A DNA stretch of 39,072 nucleotides from Sphingomonas paucimobilis (GCA_945860425.1 CAMAQU010000001.1:1-39072); one strand, 5' to 3'. Counted from the first letter of the stretch, positions 23,956 through 32,301 are shown. Program-made: numbers and translations. Notes: generated by a model from the sequence alone, not told the origin.

Positions 23956-25067
23956 CCGATCATGTCCGCCAATTCACCGTCGATGTCGAAGATGACGGCA
24001 TTCGGCTGGACCGTTGGTTTAAGCGCCATCTGCCCGATGCCAGCTTTAACACTGTCTCGCGCTGGGCCCGCACGGGCCAGCTGCGGATCGATGGAAAGCG
24101 GGCCACGCCGGGCGATCGGATTGAATCTGGGCAACAGATTCGTGTCCCCCCGGCGGAACCCGTGGTCGCCTCTGCCAAGCCGAAAAAGGAACCGCCCCGC
24201 CTGACCGATGATCAGATGGCCTTTGCCGAAAGCTGTGTCATTCATAAGGATAGGTCGGCGCTTGTCCTCAACAAGCCGCCCGGCCTTGCCACGCAAGGCG
24301 GCACCAAGACGACCGAACATGTCGATGGTCTGCTCGATGCGCTTTGGTACGAACTGGATCAGCGGCCCAAGCTGGTCCACCGGCTGGATAAGGATACATC
24401 GGGCGTTCTGCTCGTGGCCCGCACCTCGCGTGCGGCGGCGGCATTTTCCAAAAGCTTTTCCAGCCGCACCGCGCGCAAAGTCTATTGGGCGATTATCGTC
24501 GGCGTGCCGTCAATTGAAGATGGTATGATTGAATTGCCCATCGCCAAACAGCCCGGATCTGGCGGCGAGAAAATGCAGGTCGATGAAAAAGAAGGGGCGG
24601 CAGCTCGCACCCGCTATCGCGTCATCGATCGGGCGGGCAATAATGCTGCTTGGGTTGAGCTTCAGCCCTTTACCGGGCGCACCCACCAGCTGCGCGTGCA
24701 TATGGCCGCCATTGGCCACCCCATTGTGGGCGACGGCAAATATGGCGGCAGAGATGCCTTTTTGACGGGAACGATCAGCCGCAAAATGCATCTTCATGCG
24801 CGCCGTTTGCGGGTGGATCATCCCGATGGCGGGCAGCTGGAAGTGCGGGCAGATTTGCCGCCGCATTTTGCCGAGAGTCTCAAAGATTTGGGCTTTAACC
24901 TGATGGATGGCGATGCCTTGCCGCTCGATGAAGTTAAGTTTTCAGAGACGGCAGAGGGCAAAAAGCGGGTGCAGGCGCAAAAAGCCAAAACCGCGCGCAA
25001 GGATCGTAAGGGCGAACGGCGCAGCCGCGGCAAGGCGGCAGCCCCCGCGCGGACCAAGCGCCGCTGA
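23952..25067 (+). CDS. rluC: RluA-family pseudouridine synthase (RluC-like)
   Basis: A 371-residue enzyme with an S4 RNA-binding domain (about 15-70) and a PseudoU_synth_2 domain (about 95-300). The catalytic aspartate is D146 in HRLDKDTSGVLL, and LQPFTGRTHQLRVHM is the second signature. It isomerises specific uridines in rRNA; RluC (23S rRNA) is most likely in this genomic position in alphaproteobacteria, though RluA or RluD cannot be excluded. The last 40 residues are a very basic tail (KKRVQAQKAKTARKDRKGER) likely to bind RNA. It starts within the crcB stop (ATGA). Confidence 0.9.
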   Translation: MTDHVRQFTVDVEDDGIRLDRWFKRHLPDASFNTVSRWARTGQLRIDGKRATPGDRIESGQQIRVPPAEPVVASAKPKKEPPRLTDDQMAFAESCVIHKDRSALVLNKPPGLATQGGTKTTEHVDGLLDALWYELDQRPKLVHRLDKDTSGVLLVARTSRAAAAFSKSFSSRTARKVYWAIIVGVPSIEDGMIELPIAKQPGSGGEKMQVDEKEGAAARTRYRVIDRAGNNAAWVELQPFTGRTHQLRVHMAAIGHPIVGDGKYGGRDAFLTGTISRKMHLHARRLRVDHPDGGQLEVRADLPPHFAESLKDLGFNLMDGDALPLDEVKFSETAEGKKRVQAQKAKTARKDRKGERRSRGKAAAPARTKRR

Positions 25068-25078
25068 GGCAGCTGGAG

Positions 25079-25729
25079 ATGAACAAGCTCGCGCTGTTTG
25101 ATTGTGATGGGACGCTGGTCGACAGCCAGCACAGCATTATCCAATGCATGGATGCAGCCTTTGTTCGGGCGGGGCTGGCGCCGCCCGCGCGCGCGGCGAC
25201 GCGCCAGATTGTCGGCCTCAGCCTAGTTTCCGCCATGCAGGCCTTGCTGCCGGATGCGCCGCCCGCGCTCCATATTCAATTGGCCGACGATTATAAAACC
25301 GCCTTTCAGACGATGCGCGCCAAGGGCGAAGTGGATGAACCTTTGTTTGATGGCATTGTCGCGTCGCTGGATGCGCTGGAGGCGGCGGGTTGGCTATTGG
25401 GCGTGGCCACGGGAAAGTCGGATCGCGGGCTTGATTTGTGCTTGCGTCATCATGGTCTGAGGGATCGCTTTGTGACGCTGCAAACGGCGGATCGTCACCC
25501 GTCAAAACCCCACCCGTCCATGGCCTATGAAGCGATGGCGGAGGCGGGGGCCGCCCCCCACACAACCATCATGATTGGCGATACCAGCTTTGACATGGCG
25601 ATGGGCCGGGCCGCGGGCGCCCGGTCGCTTGGCGTGGACTGGGGCTATCATGATGCGGACGATCTGTGGGCGGCGGGCGCTTTTCATATTGCCAGCCACC
25701 CAGACCAAATCATCGAGGCCGTCCAATGA
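25079..25729 (+). CDS. HAD-superfamily hydrolase, subfamily IA (phosphoglycolate phosphatase-like)
   Basis: A 216-residue HAD phosphatase. Motif I is LFDCDGTLVDS (nucleophile D8, acid/base D10), motif II the T in VATGKSDRG, motif III the K in SKPHPSM, and motif IV MIGDTSFDM. A helical C1 cap occupies about 15-80. The phosphoglycolate phosphatase or beta-phosphoglucomutase branch fits best; the substrate is not determinable. CTGGAG precedes the ATG. Its stop overlaps the start of a small membrane protein (ATGA), inside a crcB-to-ATP12 chain of coupled genes. Confidence 0.9.
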   Translation: MNKLALFDCDGTLVDSQHSIIQCMDAAFVRAGLAPPARAATRQIVGLSLVSAMQALLPDAPPALHIQLADDYKTAFQTMRAKGEVDEPLFDGIVASLDALEAAGWLLGVATGKSDRGLDLCLRHHGLRDRFVTLQTADRHPSKPHPSMAYEAMAEAGAAPHTTIMIGDTSFDMAMGRAAGARSLGVDWGYHDADDLWAAGAFHIASHPDQIIEAVQ

Positions 25730-25947
25730 CCGATCCGGAAGATGTCGCGCGCAGCCGCTTCATGCTGCTCAATCTTGTGCGCTTTGGCGCGGTCGCGCTC
25801 GTCTTTGCGGGCATTGCCAATTTGGCCGGCAAGCTCTTGCCAGAGCTTATGCCTTGGTTTGGTTATCTGCTCTTCTTCGCAGGCATTGGTGGATTTTATC
25901 GGCTGCCCATCCACCTGAAACGGCGCTGGCGGGATAAGGCGGAATGA
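25726..25947 (+). CDS. Small two-helix membrane protein
   Basis: A 73-residue protein with an acidic N-terminus (MTDPEDVARSRFMLLNLVRF), two hydrophobic segments (about 21-35, AVALVFAGIANLAG, and 40-57, LMPWFGYLLFFAGIGGFY) and a very basic C-terminus (KRRWRDKAE), so both ends should face the cytoplasm. It overlaps both neighbours by ATGA and can only be expressed with them. I do not know a characterised family. Placement directly before an ATP12-type F1 assembly chaperone makes a link to ATP synthase assembly conceivable but unproven. Confidence 0.8.
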   Translation: MTDPEDVARSRFMLLNLVRFGAVALVFAGIANLAGKLLPELMPWFGYLLFFAGIGGFYRLPIHLKRRWRDKAE

Positions 25948-26630
25948 AGCGGTTTTATAAAGAGGTGACGGTTACGGACGAATGTGGGCTGTTGCTCGAT
26001 GGGCGGCCCGTGCGCACGCCGGCGCGCGCCCTGTTGATTCTGCCCAATGCGCGATTGGCCCACCAAGTGGCGGCGGAATGGGCCAATCAGGGCGAGGAGA
26101 TTCTGCCCCAGGCCATGCCGCTGACGGGCCTTGCCAATGCCGCGATCGACCGGGTCGCGCCAGAGCATGGGGCCTTTGCTGCCGGGATGGCCGCTTATGG
26201 GGAAACAGAATTGCTCTGCTATCGCGCAGAAAGTCCGCCAGATCTGATTGCGCGGCAGGCCGAGCGTTGGGACCCGCTGCTCGATTGGGCGCGCAGCCGC
26301 TATGACGTTGACTTCACGCTGGTGGAAGGCGTCATGCATCGACCCCAACCGATGGCGACTGTCCTGCGGCTGGGGGCGGCCGTGGCGGCGGCGTCTGCCG
26401 ATCAATTGGCCGCACTTTCCCCCCTTGTCACGATCAGCGGTTCTCTGGTCATCAGCCTGGCCCTGATGGAAGAGGCGGTCTTACCGGGCGATGCCTTTGA
26501 CTTGGCCCATTTAGATGAGCTTTGGCAGGCCGAGCTTTGGGGCGAGGATGATTGGGCGCTGGACGCCCGGGATGCCCGGCGGCGGGACTTTCTGGCCGCC
26601 TGCCATTTTCTGGAATTGCTCCGCGCTTAA
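25944..26630 (+). CDS. ATP12-type F1-ATPase assembly chaperone
   Basis: A 228-residue protein of the ATP12 family. The N-terminal domain starts MKRFYKEVTV with LLDGRPVRTPARALLILP; PLTGLANAAIDRV and YGETELLCYRA are family signatures, followed by WDPLLDWARSRYDV. In mitochondria Atp12 protects the F1 alpha subunit before assembly; in alphaproteobacteria the homologue is presumed to do likewise. It is cytoplasmic. Its start overlaps the preceding small membrane protein gene, and its TAA interlocks with the gmk TAA of the opposite strand (TTAA). No atp genes are in the window. Confidence 0.9.
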   Translation: MKRFYKEVTVTDECGLLLDGRPVRTPARALLILPNARLAHQVAAEWANQGEEILPQAMPLTGLANAAIDRVAPEHGAFAAGMAAYGETELLCYRAESPPDLIARQAERWDPLLDWARSRYDVDFTLVEGVMHRPQPMATVLRLGAAVAAASADQLAALSPLVTISGSLVISLALMEEAVLPGDAFDLAHLDELWQAELWGEDDWALDARDARRRDFLAACHFLELLRA

Positions 26631-27289
26631 TCCTTGGCGGATTTGGCCAAGCTGCGGACAAAGCCGATCAGCCCGGTCTGGCGGCTGCGCTTGAGCCGTT
26701 CGGCGTCCAGGATCGCTTTCACATGGACGAAGCATTGGTCCACATCATCATTGACGAGCACATAATCATAGCCATCCCAATGGCTGATTTCGCTATTTGC
26801 GCGGGCCATACGGCCTGAAATTACCGCATCGCTATCGGTGCCCCGGGCGCGCAAGCGGCGCTCCAACTCATCGAGTGAGGGCGGGAAAATAAACACGCGG
26901 ACAACATCGCCACCCGCCTGCTGGTAGAGCTGTTGTGCGCCCTGCCAATCAATATCGAACAGGACATCGCGTCCTTCTGCCAGGGCCTTTTCCACCGGCG
27001 CACGCGGCGTGCCATAGCGGTTGTCAAAGACATGCGCCCATTCCAGAAAGTCATTGTCGGCCACCATCTGGCGAAAGCCATCGAGGCTGACGAAATGATA
27101 ATCCTTGCCATCCACCTCGCCGGGGCGGGGCGGGCGCGTGGTTGCCGAGACCGACATTTCCAGCCCCGGATCAGACGCCAGAAGTTTGCGCGAAATGGTC
27201 GACTTTCCCGCACCCGAGGGCGAGGAGACAATGAATAATATGCCGCGGCGCTTAAACTTATGCGGGTCTTTGGGGTCGGTTTGGGCCAT
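26627..27289 (-). CDS. gmk: Guanylate kinase
   Basis: A 220-residue guanylate kinase that converts GMP and ATP to GDP and ADP, essential for nucleotide supply. The P-loop SSPSGAGKST is at 22-31; SATTRPPRPGEVDGKDYHF (about 48-66) is the GMP-binding signature, and DIDWQGAQQL (about 113-122) matches the Walker B-side motif. The N-terminus has a charged extension of about 15 residues. It lies 30 bases downstream of fumC on the same strand and is probably the last gene of the sspB-fumC-gmk unit. No terminator is visible because the stop codon is interlocked with the convergent ATP12 gene. Confidence 0.96.
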   Translation of the reverse strand: MAQTDPKDPHKFKRRGILFIVSSPSGAGKSTISRKLLASDPGLEMSVSATTRPPRPGEVDGKDYHFVSLDGFRQMVADNDFLEWAHVFDNRYGTPRAPVEKALAEGRDVLFDIDWQGAQQLYQQAGGDVVRVFIFPPSLDELERRLRARGTDSDAVISGRMARANSEISHWDGYDYVLVNDDVDQCFVHVKAILDAERLKRSRQTGLIGFVRSLAKSAKD

Positions 27290-27319
27290 GGCCGCTCTTG
27301 CAACGGTCCGGCGCGAAGG

Positions 27320-28714
27320 TCAATCTTTCGACGGCATCGCCTCTGGCCGAACCAGTCGATCAAATGTGGCGGCATCGACCAGCCCAAGCGCCAAGGCCGC
27401 TGCGCGCAGGCTGCTGCCCGTTTCATGCGCATGCTTGGCAATTTGCGCCGCTTTGTCATAGCCAATTTCGGGCGCAAGCGCGGTGACCAGCATGAGGGAG
27501 CGATCCACAAGGTCCGCAATGCGCGCGCGATCCGGCTCCAGTCCGGCGATGCAATAGGTGGCAAAGCTGGTCATGCCCGTTGTCAGCAAATCAATGGATC
27601 GCACGATGTTCGCACCAATCATGGGCTTGAACACATTTAACTCCAAATGGCCCTGCAGCCCACCAATGGTCACGGCCTGATGATTGCCCATCACTTGGGC
27701 GGCCACCATGGTCAGCATCTCGCATTGGGTTGGGTTGACTTTGCCCGGCATGATGGAGCTGCCGGGCTCATTTTCCGGCAAGCGCAGCTCCCCAAGTCCG
27801 GCGCGTGGGCCGGACCCTAAGAGGCGGATATCATTGGCAATCTTGGTCAGCGCGACCGACAAAGTGCTGAGCGTGGCGGAGAGATGCACCAGCGGCTCTT
27901 GCCCGGCCAGCGCCTCAAAGGCGTTTTGGGCGGGCGCAAAAGGCTGGCCTGTGATCTGCGCAATCTCCGCGCACATGGCCTGTGCAAAGCCCGGCGGGGC
28001 ATTGAGGCCCGTGCCCACTGCCGTGCCGCCAATGGCCAGCCTATCCGTTCCGGCACTTATGGCCGGTTCAATCCGCTTTGCGCAGCGATAGAGTTGATGG
28101 GCATAGCCCGAAAATTCCTGACCCAGTGTCAGCGGGGTTGCATCCTGCAAATGGGTGCGGCCGATTTTGATGATATCGGCCCAGTCCCGTGCCTTCGCCT
28201 CAAGTGCCGTCTGAAGCGTGTCCAGGGCAGGCAGCAGGCGATGCCGCACGGCGGTTGACGCCGCAATATGCAGCGCGGTTGGAAAGGCATCGTTGGAAGA
28301 TTGGCCTTTATTGACATGATCATTGGGGTGGACAGGGTCTGTCCCGCCACGCTTGCCCGTCAGCACCTCATTGGCGCGCCCGGCAATGACTTCATTGACG
28401 TTCATATTGGTCTGGGTGCCTGATCCTGTTTGCCAGATCACCAACGGAAATTGATCCGCCATGTCGCCGCGTAAAATTTCATGGGCGGCCTGTTCCATCG
28501 CGTCGGCAAGGGGGCCGGGCAAACCATGCGCCCGATTGACGCGGGTGGCGGCGAGTTTGACGATGGTCAGCGCGCGGACAATCTCCATCGGCATCCGCTC
28601 CTGCGGACCAAAGGGGAAATGTTCGAGACTGCGCTGGGTTTGGGCGCCCCAATAGGCCGCTGCAGGAACGGAGATCGGCCCAAAGCTATCGCTTTCGACC
28701 CGCGTCTCGCTCAT
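27320..28714 (-). CDS. fumC: Class II fumarate hydratase
   Basis: A 464-residue tetrameric fumarase of the aspartase/fumarase superfamily, interconverting fumarate and malate in the TCA cycle without an iron-sulfur cluster. Visible are TGSGTQTNMN (about 96-105), GRTHLQDATP with H188, and the superfamily signature GSSIMPGKVNP with the catalytic serines S319/S320. The length is standard. Its ATG overlaps the stop of sspB by four bases, so its translation is coupled to a proteolysis adaptor gene, an uncommon partnership. Aspartase is excluded by the fumarase-like active-site context. Confidence 0.96.
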   Translation of the reverse strand: MSETRVESDSFGPISVPAAAYWGAQTQRSLEHFPFGPQERMPMEIVRALTIVKLAATRVNRAHGLPGPLADAMEQAAHEILRGDMADQFPLVIWQTGSGTQTNMNVNEVIAGRANEVLTGKRGGTDPVHPNDHVNKGQSSNDAFPTALHIAASTAVRHRLLPALDTLQTALEAKARDWADIIKIGRTHLQDATPLTLGQEFSGYAHQLYRCAKRIEPAISAGTDRLAIGGTAVGTGLNAPPGFAQAMCAEIAQITGQPFAPAQNAFEALAGQEPLVHLSATLSTLSVALTKIANDIRLLGSGPRAGLGELRLPENEPGSSIMPGKVNPTQCEMLTMVAAQVMGNHQAVTIGGLQGHLELNVFKPMIGANIVRSIDLLTTGMTSFATYCIAGLEPDRARIADLVDRSLMLVTALAPEIGYDKAAQIAKHAHETGSSLRAAALALGLVDAATFDRLVRPEAMPSKD

Positions 28715-29190
28715 TTCTTGCGGCCGAAATCCACGGTGACGACGTTGGATCCATCCTCAATCGGGGCAGCCCTCGGCCCATCATTTTCGGCAATGCCGTG
28801 CGCTGGGGCCTCTTCATCATCGGGCACTTGAAAATGCAGGGCGAATTCAACCGCTGGATCCACAAAGGCGGTGATCGCGGCAAACGGAATGCTGAGCTTG
28901 GTCGGGACTTGGCTGAAGGTCAGGCCGACTTCAAAGCCCTGATCATCGACGACCAAATCCCAAAATTTATTTTGGAGAACAACAGTCATCGCATCGGGGA
29001 AGCGCTGCCGCAGATGATCGGGGATCGCAACGCCCGGGGCCTGTGTTTTGAAGGTGATATAAAAATGATGCCCGCCCGGCAAATCCAGATTGGATTGGAT
29101 GCCACTCAATACCCGGCCCACCACGGCGCGCAGCGCCTCTTGGACGATATCATCATAGGGAATCAGGCTGTCGGGCATGTCGTCGGTCAT
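28711..29190 (-). CDS. sspB: ClpXP adaptor SspB, alpha type
   Basis: This 159-residue SspB of the alphaproteobacterial class has a substrate-binding domain at about 10-115 (GGHHFYITFKTQAPGVAIPD, then MTVVLQNKFWDLVV and FEVGLTFSQVPTKLSIPFAAITAFVDP), an acidic linker, and the short C-terminal ClpX-binding tail VVTVDFGRKK. It delivers ssrA-tagged proteins to ClpXP. The minus-strand sequence GTTAGATC just before the ATG closely matches a GCTANAWC -10 element; the predicted start near 29187 lies inside the annotated ORF and would favour initiation at M5 (29178). It heads the sspB-fumC-gmk unit. Confidence 0.93.
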   Translation of the reverse strand: MTDDMPDSLIPYDDIVQEALRAVVGRVLSGIQSNLDLPGGHHFYITFKTQAPGVAIPDHLRQRFPDAMTVVLQNKFWDLVVDDQGFEVGLTFSQVPTKLSIPFAAITAFVDPAVEFALHFQVPDDEEAPAHGIAENDGPRAAPIEDGSNVVTVDFGRKK

Positions 29191-29232
29191 AATGATCTAA
29201 CGTTGGACGTTTGGGCATGCGGGGTCAAGCAG

Positions 29233-29260
29233 TTGCACGCGCGGCGAAGGGCGTTATAGG
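29233..29260 (+). promoter_or_regulatory. Candidate promoter of the his operon
   Basis: TTGCAC (29233-29238) and TATAGG (29255-29260) are spaced by 16 bases and fit a sigma-70-like promoter. The predicted transcription start is near 29267, three bases before the hisB ATG. That would explain why no ribosome binding site is visible. Confidence 0.5.
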
Positions 29261-29269
29261 CCTTTGCCC

Positions 29270-29857
29270 ATGCGAACCGCCACGATTCAGCGCAACACCA
29301 GTGAGACCAAGATCGAGGTCGAGGTCAATCTTGATGGAACCGGCCTCTATGAGGTCTCAACCGGCATCGGCTTTCTCGATCATATGCTGGAGCAATTGTC
29401 GCGCCATTCGCTCATGGATTTGAAGGTGACCACGGTCGGCGACCTGCATGTTGATCAGCACCACACAACCGAAGATACGGGCATTGCCATTGGTGAAGCC
29501 GTGTTGAAGGCGCTGGGCGATAAAAAGGGTATTACCCGTTATGGCCATGCCTATGCGCCGATGGATGAAACGCTGACGCGCTGTGCGCTCGATATTTCGG
29601 GGCGGCCTTGGCTTGTTTTCAAGGCAGAATTTGGCACGCCGCGTCTGGGTGAATGGGATACGGAGCTGATCGAACATTGGTTCCATAGCTTTGCCCAAGC
29701 GGCGGGAATCACCCTTCATATTGAAAATCTCTACGGCACCAATAACCACCACATAGTGGAAAGCTGCTTCAAGGCTTTGGCGCGTGCGCTGCGCGTTGCG
29801 ATGGAGATTGATGGCCGAAAGGCAGACGCCATTCCCTCGACCAAGGGGCGACTGTGA
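29270..29857 (+). CDS. hisB: Imidazoleglycerol-phosphate dehydratase
   Basis: A 195-residue monofunctional HisB that dehydrates imidazole glycerol phosphate to imidazole acetol phosphate in histidine synthesis. The manganese-binding histidine motifs DQHHTTEDTG (about 62-71) and GTNNHHIVES are both present, as is GFLDHMLEQL. There is no histidinol-phosphatase domain, as usual outside enterics. ATG 29270 is preferred; an in-frame TTG at 29264 is possible. There is no Shine-Dalgarno, and a promoter immediately upstream suggests a nearly leaderless mRNA. It overlaps hisH by four bases (GTGA). Confidence 0.96.
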   Translation: MRTATIQRNTSETKIEVEVNLDGTGLYEVSTGIGFLDHMLEQLSRHSLMDLKVTTVGDLHVDQHHTTEDTGIAIGEAVLKALGDKKGITRYGHAYAPMDETLTRCALDISGRPWLVFKAEFGTPRLGEWDTELIEHWFHSFAQAAGITLHIENLYGTNNHHIVESCFKALARALRVAMEIDGRKADAIPSTKGRL

Positions 29858-30459
29858 CCCTTGCCCTCATCGATTATGGTGCGGGCAATCTCCAATCGGT
29901 GAGGAATGCGCTGCGGGCGGCGGGAGCAGAAGCGGTCGACGTTACCGCTGATCCGGCTCGGGTGCTGGCGGCAGACCGGATTGTTCTCCCCGGTGTTGGG
30001 GCCTTTGCCCATTGCATGGGGGCGCTGTCGTCCATTCCCGGGATGATTGACGCGCTGAATGAAGCGACGGGCAAAAAGGCCCGCCCCTTTTTAGGCATTT
30101 GCGTGGGCATGCAGTTGATGGCCGAAGCGGGTGAAGAACATGGCCGCCATACAGGGCTGGGCTGGATCAAGGGCAGCGTCCGCCAGATCACGCCTTCTGA
30201 TCCCGCGATCAAAGTGCCGCATATGGGCTGGAACGATGTGGTGCCCGTTGGTGACCACCCGTTGATCCTGCCGGGGGAAGCCTATTTTCTGCACAGCTTT
30301 GCCTTTTCGGGTGATCATGTGCTGGCGCACACCCATCACGGCGCGCCTTTGGTGGCGGCGATTGGCCGGGACAATGTGGCGGGCGTGCAATTTCACCCGG
30401 AAAAAAGCCAGCATTATGGCATCGCCCTTCTCTCCCGCTTTTTGGAGTGGTGCCCGTGA
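29854..30459 (+). CDS. hisH: Imidazole glycerol phosphate synthase, glutaminase subunit
   Basis: A 201-residue class I glutamine amidotransferase. The nucleophile is C83 in LGICVGMQL; the other triad members are H181 and E183 in VQFHPEKS. It supplies ammonia through a channel to HisF, encoded two genes later, for synthesis of imidazole glycerol phosphate and AICAR. DYGAGNLQSV (7-16) is the N-terminal signature. GTG 29854 overlaps the hisB stop, and its own stop overlaps the hisA GTG by four bases. Confidence 0.96.
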   Translation: MTLALIDYGAGNLQSVRNALRAAGAEAVDVTADPARVLAADRIVLPGVGAFAHCMGALSSIPGMIDALNEATGKKARPFLGICVGMQLMAEAGEEHGRHTGLGWIKGSVRQITPSDPAIKVPHMGWNDVVPVGDHPLILPGEAYFLHSFAFSGDHVLAHTHHGAPLVAAIGRDNVAGVQFHPEKSQHYGIALLSRFLEWCP

Positions 30460-31187
30460 GCCTGATCATCTTTCCAGCCATTGACTTGAAGGGCGGCCAG
30501 GTCGTCCGGCTGGCCCAGGGCGATATGGATCGGGCGACGGTCTATGGTGATGACCCCGCAGCACAAGCACATCGCTTTGCCGCGGCGGGTGCTGATCATC
30601 TGCATGTGGTTGATCTGGATGGCAGCTTTGCGGGCCATGCCGTCAATGCCGGGGCGGTCGAATCGGTGGTGCGCGCCTTTCCCGGCCGGGTGCAGCTGGG
30701 CGGGGGCATTCGCAACCGCTCGTCGGTTGATCATTGGCTGGCGCTGGGCATTGCCCGCATCGTCATTGGCACAGCAGCGCTCAAAGACCCGGATTTTGTG
30801 AAGGGCGCGGCGCGCGCCTGCCCTGGCCAGATTGTTGTGGCGGTCGATGCGCGTGATGGCTTTGTCGCAACCGATGGCTGGGCCGAAACCTCTGACATGC
30901 CCGTTGTTGATCTGGCCCGCCGCTTTGAGGATGCCGGGGTTGCTGCCCTTCTTTTCACCGATGTGGGGCGCGATGGCCTTTTGAAAGGCTGCAATGTGGA
31001 GGCGACCATTGCGCTGGCCCGCGCGACTGACATTCCCGTGATCGCCTCAGGCGGTGTCGCGGACATTGGGGATATTCATGCCCTTACCCCGCATGTTGGG
31101 GATGGGATTGAGGGCGTGATTACGGGTCGCGCGCTTTATGATGGGCGGCTTGATCTCGCTGATGCGCTGAAGGTTGCGGCGGCATGA
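30456..31187 (+). CDS. hisA: ProFAR isomerase HisA
   Basis: A 243-residue (beta-alpha)8 barrel that isomerises the aminoaldose ProFAR to the aminoketose PRFAR. The catalytic aspartates lie in FPAIDLKGG (D10) and LFTDVGRDG; LQLGGGIR-like VQLGGGIRN and VIASGGVADI are the phosphate-binding loops. GTG 30456 is used because it overlaps the hisH TGA and gives the canonical N-terminus; GTG 30447 lies further inside hisH. Its stop overlaps the hisF start (ATGA). Confidence 0.96.
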   Translation: MSLIIFPAIDLKGGQVVRLAQGDMDRATVYGDDPAAQAHRFAAAGADHLHVVDLDGSFAGHAVNAGAVESVVRAFPGRVQLGGGIRNRSSVDHWLALGIARIVIGTAALKDPDFVKGAARACPGQIVVAVDARDGFVATDGWAETSDMPVVDLARRFEDAGVAALLFTDVGRDGLLKGCNVEATIALARATDIPVIASGGVADIGDIHALTPHVGDGIEGVITGRALYDGRLDLADALKVAAA

Positions 31188-31951
31188 GCGTGCGCATTCG
31201 CGTCACTCCCTGTCTCGATGTCGCCAATGGCCGCGTTGTGAAGGGTGTAAATTTCGTTGATCTCATTGATGCAGGGGATCCGGTGGAGGCGGCACGCGCA
31301 TATGATGCAGCGGGCGCTGATGAGCTGTGCTTCCTCGATATTACCGCAAGCCATGAAGGACGCGACACGATCCTCGATGTGGTCGCCCGTACAGCAGAAG
31401 TGTGCTTCATGCCTCTCACCGTGGGTGGCGGCGTCCGCACTGCGGACGATGCCCGGGCGCTGTTGCTGGCGGGGGCCGATAAGGTCGCGGTCAACAGTGC
31501 AGCGGTCACACGGCCGGAGCTGGTCGCCGATATTGCCGATCGTTTCGGCAGCCAATGTGTGGTCGCCAGCGTTGATGCCCGTTGGTCGGGCGATCATTGG
31601 GAAGTCTTCACCCATGGCGGACGACAGGCAACCGGCATTGATGCCATTGCCCATGCGCTGCACTTGGCAGATTTGGGGGCGGGCGAGATATTGGTCACCT
31701 CGATGGATCGGGATGGCACGCGCGATGGCTATGATCTCGATCTGATCCGCACGATTGCCGATGCCGTGCGCGTGCCTGTCATTGCCTCTGGCGGGGTTGG
31801 GACGCTCGATCATCTGGTGGAGGGCGTCACCAAAGGTCATGCCAGCGCCGTGCTGGCGGCATCGATCTTTCACTTTGGCGAGGCGACGCTGGGCGATGCG
31901 CATCGCGCGTTGGCGTCCGCTGGCCTTCCTGTTCGTCACCCGGTGGCTTGA
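31184..31951 (+). CDS. hisF: Imidazole glycerol phosphate synthase, cyclase subunit
   Basis: A 255-residue (beta-alpha)8 barrel subunit that uses ammonia from HisH. The catalytic aspartates are D12 in TPCLDVANGRVVKG and the one in LVTSMDRDGT; LTVGGGVRT and VIASGGVGT are phosphate loops. It produces imidazole glycerol phosphate for HisB and AICAR for purine synthesis. The C-terminus (GLPVRHPVA) is normal. The start overlaps hisA; hisE begins about 32 bases after its stop if the ATG is used, or overlaps it if the TTG at 31948 is used. Confidence 0.97.
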   Translation: MSVRIRVTPCLDVANGRVVKGVNFVDLIDAGDPVEAARAYDAAGADELCFLDITASHEGRDTILDVVARTAEVCFMPLTVGGGVRTADDARALLLAGADKVAVNSAAVTRPELVADIADRFGSQCVVASVDARWSGDHWEVFTHGGRQATGIDAIAHALHLADLGAGEILVTSMDRDGTRDGYDLDLIRTIADAVRVPVIASGGVGTLDHLVEGVTKGHASAVLAASIFHFGEATLGDAHRALASAGLPVRHPVA

Positions 31952-31983
31952 CGCGCCGCACCGCCTGCGCGCACATGGCAGTC

Positions 31984-32301
31984 ATGTCTGACACTCTCAC
32001 CCGTCTGGAAGCCATTATCCACGCCCGCCGTGCGGCTGATCCAACCACATCCTATGTTGCCAAGCTTGCGGCGCGCGGTCGCGGCAAGATCGCCCAAAAA
32101 TTGGGGGAAGAGGCAACAGAAACGGTGATTGCCGCCCTCACCGAAGATAAGACGGCGCTCACCAAAGAAGCGGCCGATCTTGTCTTTCACCTGCTCATGC
32201 TGCTCGCGGATTGCGATGTGTCGATCGCGGATGTGCTGGCGGAGTTGGAGGCGCGCGACGGTGTGTCGGGCCTTGTTGAAAAAGCTGCACGGACGGAGTG
32301 A
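31984..32301 (+). CDS. hisE: Phosphoribosyl-ATP pyrophosphatase
   Basis: This 105-residue all-alpha NTP-pyrophosphatase of the MazG-like fold removes pyrophosphate from phosphoribosyl-ATP. The metal-binding signature is QKLGEEATETVIAA (about 38-51) with the downstream KEAADLVFHLLMLL helix. It is a stand-alone HisE rather than a HisIE fusion; hisI is not in the window. ATG 31984 gives the family-typical N-terminus MSDTLTRLEAII. TTG 31948, overlapping the hisF stop, and ATG 31975 are alternatives. Its stop overlaps a possible GTG of the HIT gene. Confidence 0.93.
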   Translation: MSDTLTRLEAIIHARRAADPTTSYVAKLAARGRGKIAQKLGEEATETVIAALTEDKTALTKEAADLVFHLLMLLADCDVSIADVLAELEARDGVSGLVEKAARTE

